Below, piece by piece: positions 42,749 through 49,624 of a stretch of 50,985 nt of DNA; the first letter of the stretch is position 1, and every line of letters starts with the position of its first letter. The notes beneath the pieces were generated by a model that saw only the letters and a list, made by a program, of their open reading frames with translations, ran no database searches and was not told where the DNA came from. Source of the DNA: Calothrix sp. MO_167.B12 (GTDB lineage Bacteria; Cyanobacteriota; Cyanobacteriia; Cyanobacteriales; Nostocaceae); NCBI GenBank assembly GCA_030066045.1, contig JASJCJ010000012.1:1-50985 (forward strand). Reading direction: 5' to 3'. The position numbers and the translations under genes were made by a program.

Positions 42749-43928
42749 TGATATGTTCGATAGTTAAAAAACCTTCCTGAATAAATTTAGTCGCTAAATC
42801 AATTTTACCTTCGTCAGTTATTAGCCCTCCAATATCTTTAACGGCGAAAGATTGTGGTTGTAAGAGGGTATTAATTGAAAATTCGGTAAAGCGAGGAAAT
42901 TCTAGTTTTTTACCGTAGAATTTGAAGTAAACATTTTCTTCGTCTCTGTCTATTTTATAGAGGATATTGTCTCGTTTAGATAAGACAGAATCTAAATTAA
43001 GTTTATTGATTTGAATTGAATCTGTAAAGCGATTCTGGTCTTCTGAGGGTTTATGAGCAATATATTGGTCGAATTTTCTTTCTAGTAACTCATCTATGTC
43101 TAAATTATCGATTAAAGATTGAGTAAGTTGGAGGAATTCTTGTTTGAATTTATTTTTGTAATTTTCCGCAGTTATCCCATTGGGAACAGCTTTTCTAAAT
43201 TCGGCTTTTTCTTCGGCTAATTCTGCGATTTCTTGCAGGATTTCAAACCAATAGTTAGGATGTAAACCCAAGGTGATATGAACCGAAGCGGTATCTGTAG
43301 TTACGGCATCATGAATTAAACCTCTGGGGATATATAATAAATCTCCTGGTTTTAATTCTACTTCAAAAGTAGGCTCATCTAATTCGTATTTATCTTTTAT
43401 TTTGCAGTGGGGTTGTTTTCGGGAAGGTAGTTCAATGGGGGTATTATATAAACGCCATTTCTTTGTGCCTGTAGTTTGCATGATGAAAACATCATGGTCA
43501 TCGTAATGAGGGGCAAATCCTTGGGAATTATGAGGAGTGATGTAAATGTTAAATTGTAAGCGGAATTTTAATTCTTTTTCTAAGTCACTACAGTAATTAA
43601 CTAATTTTAAAATTGAGCTATTCCCAGAATTGATAATTAGAGTTTTACCTTGGTTAAAGAGAACAAATAAAGTATCATTATTGGCAATCGACGAGTTGCA
43701 ATGTGTCCATTTATAAGCTGGTAATACTTCTCCTTTTTCGACTACTCTCAGCCAATTTGATTGTAAGGTTTTATTTTGGAAGAAGATATCGATGTCGTCA
43801 GTATTGAGGATAGCATTGTAATAGTTTTCGTTATTTCTGACGATGTGAAGGTAGTTTTTTTCGTAGTAGTGTTGGAAAAAATCTTCAGAGCTAAATGGTG
43901 ATATTAGATTTTCAAATTTGCGATACAT
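42741..43928 (-). CDS. JmjC/cupin-4 type Fe(II)/2-oxoglutarate-dependent oxygenase-like
   Basis: The protein belongs to the cupin-4 (ROXY/NO66-like) JmjC group: FAPHYDDHDVFIMQTTGTKKWRLY gives the H-x-D iron pair (H141, D143). LKPGDLLYIPRGLIHDAVTTDT leads to the third ligand H217 in SVHITLGLH. Related enzymes hydroxylate protein side chains; here a peptide substrate, most likely the precursor, is inferred from position. The frame opens at GTG 43949, but the ATG at 43928 with TAGGAA just upstream is preferred (395 residues). It overlaps the exporter start and follows the kinase by 198 bp. Confidence 0.8.
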   Translation of the reverse strand: MYRKFENLISPFSSEDFFQHYYEKNYLHIVRNNENYYNAILNTDDIDIFFQNKTLQSNWLRVVEKGEVLPAYKWTHCNSSIANNDTLFVLFNQGKTLIINSGNSSILKLVNYCSDLEKELKFRLQFNIYITPHNSQGFAPHYDDHDVFIMQTTGTKKWRLYNTPIELPSRKQPHCKIKDKYELDEPTFEVELKPGDLLYIPRGLIHDAVTTDTASVHITLGLHPNYWFEILQEIAELAEEKAEFRKAVPNGITAENYKNKFKQEFLQLTQSLIDNLDIDELLERKFDQYIAHKPSEDQNRFTDSIQINKLNLDSVLSKRDNILYKIDRDEENVYFKFYGKKLEFPRFTEFSINTLLQPQSFAVKDIGGLITDEGKIDLATKFIQEGFLTIEHINA

Positions 43929-44126
43929 TTTTATTCCTACATTTGACACTTAATAAACAAATCGGATTTTAGATATTGCTGACTTAAAGTATTTTTTTAC
44001 GTTTCGTTATATGACCCAGTAGTGATTATTGGTATTTATTGAGAATTATTTATAAGAATAATTCAATGATGTTCTAAGTGTATTGAGTGAATTTTCATCT
44101 TTTGTACCCTTAATTTATAGAAGAGA

Positions 44127-45050
44127 TTAACCTTTTTCATGTTGATTTTGTTTTACTTTTTGCTCAACCCAATTAATTAGCTTTTTAAGAGTATTAAAAT
44201 CCTTCATTATTTTTATTTCCCAGAGCTCGATTTGATTAATTAACTGCAAACACTGTTGGAAATGCTGCTCAAGAGCTTTACCTTCTAAAAGTTGACTTGG
44301 CAAGGGAAAGAAACGTGCCAGGTTTAAAAAAGCATCATTTCCTAATCTGGGATTAACTTGAAAATTGGAACCTTCTTCTAAAAAGAAGATATGAGTGAGA
44401 GGAAAGGGCTTAGTAGGAAAATTTTTTGGTTGCCGAATTATTCGCTTGCGGGAACCAGGAAAAAGTGTAGGTAAAGTAGATATATCATAACCAAGTCCTT
44501 CTACTGCTGGTTGCCAAATTTTGATTTGGGGGAAAGCTGGATATACCATTGGTTTATCCTCTGAATTTAAATCAATAGCAACCATATCGTCTGCTAAAAC
44601 TGTATAACCAAGTTGGGCAAATGCCGCAGCCGTGGTAGATTTACCCGCACCAGGAAAACCCACAAAAATAACAACCTGTTCGCCAACTTTTACCGCACTA
44701 GCATGAAGTAAAAATAAGCCTCTTTGATAGAGAATTAACCCTAAAGCTTCGCTTAAGATATATAGGCTTAATAATTGGGGATTTATGTCATATGAATCAG
44801 GATTAACTATGAGAGTATCACCGTTTTTTGCGAGTAGGCTTGCTACTCCTTCCCATCGTAAATAAGCTTCTTGAGTGTTGCCACCAAAATAAGCTTCTTT
44901 CCTTTGACGATTAATCGAAGTCGATTCTAACTTTGGTAGTTTTATTTTATTTTTTTGGATATAAATATCAGTTTTATTTTCACTTTTAATTAGTTCTGAC
45001 AGCAAGAATTCTGATTGAATATTTAATCTATAAGCTTGATATAAAAACAT
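44127..45050 (-). CDS. HPr-kinase-like serine kinase, RiPP tailoring
   Basis: The 307-residue protein has the HprK/P-type fold: LFLLHASAV then P-loop FVGFPGAGKSTTAAAFAQLG (residues 129-148), VLADDMVAIDL and a C-terminal KFFPL-like region; the N-terminal half lacks the sensor domain of true HPr kinase. Homologues occur in lasso clusters such as paeninodin, where the kinase phosphorylates a C-terminal serine of the precursor. The precursor here ends QSDN, giving a candidate target (Ser87). It lies 317 bp downstream of the precursor, and an inverted repeat GGTGGGTTA...TTAACCCACC separates them. Confidence 0.75.
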   Translation of the reverse strand: MFLYQAYRLNIQSEFLLSELIKSENKTDIYIQKNKIKLPKLESTSINRQRKEAYFGGNTQEAYLRWEGVASLLAKNGDTLIVNPDSYDINPQLLSLYILSEALGLILYQRGLFLLHASAVKVGEQVVIFVGFPGAGKSTTAAAFAQLGYTVLADDMVAIDLNSEDKPMVYPAFPQIKIWQPAVEGLGYDISTLPTLFPGSRKRIIRQPKNFPTKPFPLTHIFFLEEGSNFQVNPRLGNDAFLNLARFFPLPSQLLEGKALEQHFQQCLQLINQIELWEIKIMKDFNTLKKLINWVEQKVKQNQHEKG

Positions 45051-45367
45051 TTATTTTGTTATTTTATATATATAAATCACATAGATAGGGTGGGTATTAT
45101 CCACCTTACGATTATTACTGTATGTGTCCCTTGTATAGCTCGATTTTTGAGTTTATTATAGACACTTTTAGCATAATACGTACTGAATCAAAATAACCTT
45201 GATGTATTGGTAGGTGGGTTAAGACAGATTGATAAGTTATGGTTGAATTTAAATAGACCTTTCCGGAAATTAAATATCAACCTTGACTGCACAAGACTTT
45301 TATATTCTTTTTCGGAAATGTCTAATGATTATCGTCGCCTAACCCACCCTAAAATCAAACGATCACA
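45051..45367. other. Intergenic region between precursor and kinase genes
   Basis: No second precursor frame was found. The main structure is the long-range inverted pair GGTGGGTTA / TTAACCCACC about 140 bp apart, which could reduce read-through from the strongly expressed precursor to the kinase. No classic terminator is seen. Confidence 0.4.
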
Positions 45368-45637
45368 TTAGTTATCACTTTGAAATGCAGTTGCCCCGTC
45401 ATGGGCATCTTCTGGCGAGTCAACTGGGTTAGCACCTGATACATCAGTCGCAGAACCAGTAGTCACGGGACCATCTTGCAAGGGAGAGACCCCGCCGTTG
45501 CTTGCCCCCATGGAATCACCGCCACTTCCTGCGAGTCCAAGGGTAATGCTCTTCATTGTTCCATAATTTTTGAGAGTTGGTTTTTCATAGACGAGACTAT
45601 TCATATTGTTTTCCATGTTTTCAATGTCAATTCCCAT
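45368..45637 (-). CDS. Lasso-peptide-type RiPP precursor
   Basis: The 89-residue peptide carries the lasso leader signature YxxPxLxxxGxxxxxT exactly: Y17, P20, L22, G26 and T32 in YEKPTLKNYGTMKSIT. With Thr at -2 the core begins at Gly34 (after Leu33), and Asp41 is core position 8: GLAGSGGD. This fits a Gly1-Asp8 eight-residue macrolactam. The rest of the core (to N89) is Gly/Ser/Asp/Thr-rich, 48 residues beyond the ring, much longer than known lasso tails. AAGGAG is positioned well before the ATG. Flanked by the cyclase and kinase genes. Lasso assignment rests on motif plus B1/B2/C neighbours. Confidence 0.82.
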   Translation of the reverse strand: MGIDIENMENNMNSLVYEKPTLKNYGTMKSITLGLAGSGGDSMGASNGGVSPLQDGPVTTGSATDVSGANPVDSPEDAHDGATAFQSDN

Positions 45638-45681
45638 TGGTTTACTCCTTGAGTCGTTTGATTTGTTCAGGTTATTACAGG

Positions 45682-45752
45682 AAATTATTTAAGTACAATT
45701 TTTCGATTCACTTTAACCAAAGTGATAAATGTATTGCACAGTTAATCATCCT
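45682..45752. repeat. 71-bp direct repeat, copy 1 (relic of cyclase 3' end)
   Basis: Identical over 71 bp to 45869-45939, which includes the last 14 codons (through ...INCAIHLSLWLK) and stop of the cyclase gene. It lies between the precursor and the cyclase. Homology continues imperfectly for another 30 bp, so it looks like the end of a lost second cyclase copy or a local duplication. Confidence 0.85.
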
Positions 45753-45868
45753 GCTCTTTTGTCTTTTCTGCTATGGTAATATAGCAGCAAAGCTTGAAAA
45801 ATTCCGAGAATCTTTTCATAAAGCATTTTCGTTCCTACTATTATTTAACTTCTTGAAAGAATGACAAA

Positions 45869-45939
45869 AAATTATTTAAGTACAATTTTTCGATTCACTT
45901 TAACCAAAGTGATAAATGTATTGCACAGTTAATCATCCT
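45869..45939. repeat. 71-bp direct repeat, copy 2 (in cyclase 3' end)
   Basis: Contains the true 3' end and stop codon (45895-45897) of the cyclase gene and 26 bp beyond it; see the identical copy at 45682-45752. Confidence 0.9.
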
Positions 45940-47913
45940 AATTTTTCGTCTTTTTTGTTGATATATAGCGGTAGATTTTACTAAACATTGATAGTCCTTA
46001 GATAAAGAAGGGGTATTTAGATAATTCGATAAATTTGATTTTTTCTCTAACAATAAATACTCAATTAAATTTCGTTCAGCATTTTCCATTCTGTTGATAA
46101 TAAAACCAGAAAAATCTACCTTACTTCTACGGCGACGAATTTTTTCAGGCAATATATTTTTCATTGCTCGACGCATTACCCCACGCCCAAAGTCATTGCA
46201 AAACTTCAAACTTGCTGGTGTTGCTAAACACAATTCAATTACTCTTTTATCTAAAAAAGGATGACGAGTTTCTATGTTTAAGCCTGAACTAATAGCATCA
46301 ATTTGCTCTGTGCTATCTAACAGATTTCCTGAAGTTATTCCTCGATAATGATTTAAATACTCATCAGGTAAGTAAGCATCTTGATAAGCAGCTTCTGACC
46401 TAACTAACTTGCCTAATTTGACATGATTTACAAAGTCAGTTTGTAAATTTGGATTTTTAGTTTGCCATCCAATTTTGTTTTGTCCTTGGAAAAGGCTTCT
46501 TTTTATTATACCTAATATTCTTCTATTAGGCAAGGACAAATGATAATAAAGTTTATAAATTGACTGAAAATATTTTTTTATTTTCCGGCTTTTTACTAAC
46601 TGTTTAAAATAAGGTAAAACATAATGATAAAGTTCAGATACAATCTCTTGCTCGATAGGACTATCAGACTCATTTTTTCTGTTATTAATGCGCCATGTGA
46701 GACATTTTTTCAGGCTATCCCACTCTCCTGACTCCACTAGCTCATTAAGATAATCCTGACCATGAGAAACAATAGTATCCCCATCATGTCCAGTTAACAT
46801 TACCCTTGCACCTTGTTGTTTGACCTCGCGAACAATTGCCAACAACATCGCTGGGGTAGGCATTTGTACTGGTTGATCTAACCAAGGGGTAACAGTTTGG
46901 GCAGCACTAATGGGATTACCAACTTTAGCAATATGATGTTTAAAACCACCCTGCGCTAATACGGTATTTACATAAGCCGTCTCATCTGCTGAAGGGACAC
47001 CACAGTCGGAATAAATCGTTAACAATTCTGCATTACTATCCTTCTCCCGTAACAAATTCCGCGCTATACAACTAACGGAAGAAGAATCCACCCCACCACT
47101 GAGAGTAGAGCTGACTGGGTAAGCACTCCGCAGACGACAGGCAATAGCTTCAGTAAATCGCTGGCGGAATTCCTCGACATATTCAGCATCAGTTTTTAAA
47201 TTCTGCTGTATCTTCTTCGCCTCGGCATCTAAATCCCAAAAAGAATCCGATTCTATGCCCCTTTCACTTACTTCCATCCAGTGTGCGGGAAGTAGTCGTA
47301 GGATATTTTTATAGAAAGTATCGGGCTTTAATTTAGCAAAGCCACTGAACTGACAAAGGTAGATACCAACTTTGGCTTCATTGACTTTACGGGGTACTGC
47401 ATCTAAACAAAATAGTCCTTTTATTTCCGAAGCAAAGACAAATAATTTTCCAGGCTGATAGTAATAATAAAAAGGCTTGACTCCCATATAGTCTCTGGCA
47501 CAAAACAACACCTGCCTGTGCTTATCCCAGATAGCAAAAGCAAAGTCACCAATTAGCTTACCCGGACAGTCTCGCCCCCATTTCTCGTAAGCAGCTAATA
47601 TTAAATCGCTATCAGTAATCTTCTCGGCTGGACTATCTTTGAATTCCAGTGCATATATAAGCTCATCTCGATTATCAATGCGAGCATCCGCTGTCAGTAT
47701 TAAATTACCAGTGTGGTCAATTAGAGGAAATTCCTCCAATAATGATTCAGGAGTAGTCCATAGCATCCGATGCCCAAAGCCTACAGAATCATCATCGCAC
47801 CAAACATTTGCACCATCTGGTCCCCGATGCGCCAACACATCTACCATGCGTCCGATTTTTTCGCACTCTACCGGGGAACCATCAAGATTGTAAATCCCTA
47901 CAATTCCACTCAT
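45895..47913 (-). CDS. Lasso cyclase (asparagine-synthetase-like, C protein)
   Basis: The 672-residue protein has the AsnB two-domain layout: MSGIVGIYNLDGS, the AHRGPDGANVW motif, then the PP-loop STLSGGVDSSSVSCIA near residue 270. Residue 2 is Ser, so the glutaminase nucleophile is missing, as in lasso cyclases (McjC type), which adenylate an Asp/Glu side chain and join it to the core N terminus. The EPS-locus homologue at 16047 keeps Cys2. No strong ribosome site was seen before the ATG; the upstream membrane protein gene ends 48 bp away. Its 3' end is duplicated at 45682. Confidence 0.85.
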   Translation of the reverse strand: MSGIVGIYNLDGSPVECEKIGRMVDVLAHRGPDGANVWCDDDSVGFGHRMLWTTPESLLEEFPLIDHTGNLILTADARIDNRDELIYALEFKDSPAEKITDSDLILAAYEKWGRDCPGKLIGDFAFAIWDKHRQVLFCARDYMGVKPFYYYYQPGKLFVFASEIKGLFCLDAVPRKVNEAKVGIYLCQFSGFAKLKPDTFYKNILRLLPAHWMEVSERGIESDSFWDLDAEAKKIQQNLKTDAEYVEEFRQRFTEAIACRLRSAYPVSSTLSGGVDSSSVSCIARNLLREKDSNAELLTIYSDCGVPSADETAYVNTVLAQGGFKHHIAKVGNPISAAQTVTPWLDQPVQMPTPAMLLAIVREVKQQGARVMLTGHDGDTIVSHGQDYLNELVESGEWDSLKKCLTWRINNRKNESDSPIEQEIVSELYHYVLPYFKQLVKSRKIKKYFQSIYKLYYHLSLPNRRILGIIKRSLFQGQNKIGWQTKNPNLQTDFVNHVKLGKLVRSEAAYQDAYLPDEYLNHYRGITSGNLLDSTEQIDAISSGLNIETRHPFLDKRVIELCLATPASLKFCNDFGRGVMRRAMKNILPEKIRRRRSKVDFSGFIINRMENAERNLIEYLLLEKKSNLSNYLNTPSLSKDYQCLVKSTAIYQQKRRKIRMINCAIHLSLWLK

Positions 47914-47961
47914 AATCTGCCTTTTTCGTCAGAGCATAGCAACTGAATGTATACAGTGTAG

Positions 47962-48609
47962 TTAAATTGAATTCCAAAATGTTCGACGCTTAAGGTGCTG
48001 GTGAATGTGATTTTTCAATAGCAATACCAGCACAATACTAGTCACGGCAGCATATCCAAATGCACCAAATGCACCTATAAGAGCAGAAGGGAAATCTTCC
48101 ATTACCATTTTCATACTTAATTCCAGTCCTCCTTTGACTGCTCCCCCTAAAGCACTTGCAGGTATCCACCAAATTGTATGTTCAATGAAACGCCGTAACT
48201 GGAACCATTGAAACAATCCAATCACAGTCCATTCTAAAAGTCTGACTAGAACACTAGCCCAAAATATCTGTACCCTAATAGGTACTCCTCCTATTTCCAT
48301 TTCTCCTTCAGGAAACACGGCTGCAATCCAATTCCCAACGCCAAATAACTGAATGAGAATCAACGATATCATCCAACCCCAAGTACTCATCAGTACCCAC
48401 AAACCAAAATTCCGAATGTATCGCCGTAAAACTAACCACTGGGTGACTGCAAACACCGGCTCCAAAAAGAAGGAAAGCTCTTCCAGCATCTCACTAACAA
48501 TGTTGGCTAGTATCCACAATAACGCCAAAGCCAAACATGAGAGGATAGTCTGTTTCCCAAGATTGCGCTCATTCGATGTCAGGTTCTGGAATTTACTTAG
48601 TCGCATCAT
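47962..48609 (-). CDS. Membrane protein of unknown function with B2-like N terminus
   Basis: The 215-residue protein has about five hydrophobic segments (around 25-45, 70-90, 115-135 and 175-200) and acidic loops (PEGEMEIGG). No family is recognised. Its first 19 residues, MMRLSKFQNLTSNERNLGK, closely resemble the start of the B2 protease (MKRLSKFLSLTHTERQLF). The two genes may share a membrane or complex-binding segment by partial duplication. It overlaps the preceding 104-residue gene by 17 bp. A role in maturation, export or immunity of the RiPP is possible from position alone. Confidence 0.75.
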   Translation of the reverse strand: MMRLSKFQNLTSNERNLGKQTILSCLALALLWILANIVSEMLEELSFFLEPVFAVTQWLVLRRYIRNFGLWVLMSTWGWMISLILIQLFGVGNWIAAVFPEGEMEIGGVPIRVQIFWASVLVRLLEWTVIGLFQWFQLRRFIEHTIWWIPASALGGAVKGGLELSMKMVMEDFPSALIGAFGAFGYAAVTSIVLVLLLKNHIHQHLKRRTFWNSI

Positions 48610-48907
48610 TCATCACCGCTTTTGATTCTTGAGTACGTTGATTACGAAATACACCACTAAGCACAATTCCTGTCCCCAACAGCCCAATCATTCCTAAGCC
48701 ATTCAACAAGACATAAATAGGCACAAGCTCTTTTCCCAAGAATCTACCTTCGTGAATCGTCATCATAATCTGTGCATATTTCTTGGGCATACCAAACCAA
48801 GTGTTACCAATACGGTAAATGATGCCCGTGATTGTAGTGAGTAATAAAGGCAAGAAAAGAATTGGGGCTAGTTTGCGGTGAAGTTTAAGGAGAGTAAGGT
48901 TTTTCAT
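48593..48907 (-). CDS. Small PepSY-associated-type membrane protein
   Basis: The 104-residue protein has LKLHRKLAPILFLPLLLTTI (membrane helix 1, about 13-33), a HEGRFLGKELVPIYVLLNGL segment and a second helix about 62-85, then a basic tail (FRNQR). The HRK-x-helix-...-HEG-x-LG pattern is that of PepSY-type two-helix membrane modules. Function in this locus is unknown; it might hold the maturation enzymes at the membrane or bind a metal or heme. Its start overlaps the B2 stop by four bases and its end overlaps the next gene, so it is part of a tightly coupled set. Confidence 0.7.
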   Translation of the reverse strand: MKNLTLLKLHRKLAPILFLPLLLTTITGIIYRIGNTWFGMPKKYAQIMMTIHEGRFLGKELVPIYVLLNGLGMIGLLGTGIVLSGVFRNQRTQESKAVMNDATK

Positions 48908-49350
48908 AATCTACCCCCTTCAAAGGATGGCATGGGAGTGAATCGAGAAAGGTCTTTCAGATGACCAATCACAATTTGTCCCTGACTTTCTATCCAAGCA
49001 TGAGCTTCAAACTGCCCTTGCTCCCCTTTCGCAACCCCAATTCGCAGTTCAGGTGAGTAACCGCATCGATTCATGAGAGCTTGCGTTGTTAAGGCTCTAG
49101 CTAAACACTTAGCATTACCAGGGAGATAACGGCTGCTACGATTCACTGCCTCAACTATTTGGTCTGTGGTAGGGGAATATTGTCGCAAACCTAAAGGATT
49201 TGCTTGATTGATAATTACTAAAAGTCGTCGTAGGGTCTCAAATGGTAGCAACCACAGCCCTAATCTAACCAATCCCAGCAAGACAAAAGCTTGCATGAAA
49301 AGTTGACGCTCTGTATGTGTAAGGCTTAGGAACTTACTCAGCCGTTTCAT
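48904..49350 (-). CDS. Lasso peptide B2 leader protease (transglutaminase-like)
   Basis: This 148-residue protein has the Transglut_core3 signature of lasso B2 proteases. Cys82 lies in AKCLARALTTQALMNRCGY, and His117 in FEAHAWIESQGQIVIGHL, with the ELRIGVAKGE strand between. It cleaves the precursor leader after Thr(-2)-x to free the core N terminus for the cyclase. The N-terminal 45 residues include the helix FVLLGLVRLGLWLLPFETLRRL typical of the family. It overlaps B1 by 17 bp and the PepSY-type gene by four, indicating one transcript. Confidence 0.85.
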   Translation of the reverse strand: MKRLSKFLSLTHTERQLFMQAFVLLGLVRLGLWLLPFETLRRLLVIINQANPLGLRQYSPTTDQIVEAVNRSSRYLPGNAKCLARALTTQALMNRCGYSPELRIGVAKGEQGQFEAHAWIESQGQIVIGHLKDLSRFTPMPSFEGGRL

Positions 49351-49624
49351 CCCTCACCTCAATTAGTTCTTCAGTATGCAGTTCCTGGAGTAATGCCAAA
49401 AGGTCACTTTCGCATTTTTCAGGCTCCACCGGGTACTTTACTAAAATGGCATCCCGAATTTCATTAACAGTTTTTGGTGACTGAATCAGATTCCAAATAC
49501 TGGCACCTACAGGATTGAGACCAAAGTATACTCCTGACTTGAGGTTGAGAATAATGGTTTCTCCATTTAATTCAGAAGATAACTGTTCCTTAGCCACTAC
49601 TACCCTTGATTCAATTGTTACCAT
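49334..49624 (-). CDS. Lasso peptide B1 protein (PqqD-like recognition element)
   Basis: The 96-residue PqqD-like protein reads SRVVVAKEQLSSELNGETII, then LNLKSGVYFGLNPVGASIWN and a C-terminal helix pair (DLLALLQELHTEELIEVRDE). Such stand-alone RiPP recognition elements bind the leader YxxPxL motif and bring the precursor to B2 and C. The start ATG has CAGGAG upstream. It is the first gene of the locus, so the promoter should lie in the AT-rich region 49625-49750. Confidence 0.85.
   Translation of the reverse strand: MVTIESRVVVAKEQLSSELNGETIILNLKSGVYFGLNPVGASIWNLIQSPKTVNEIRDAILVKYPVEPEKCESDLLALLQELHTEELIEVRDETAE

Noticed and set aside
45753-45868. 26-codon minus-strand frame MLYEKILGIFQALLLYYHSR... 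as a second RiPP precursor
   Set aside because: It has LYEK and a weak ribosome site but lacks the PxLxxxGxxxxxT leader motif and any core, and lies within a relic of the cyclase gene.
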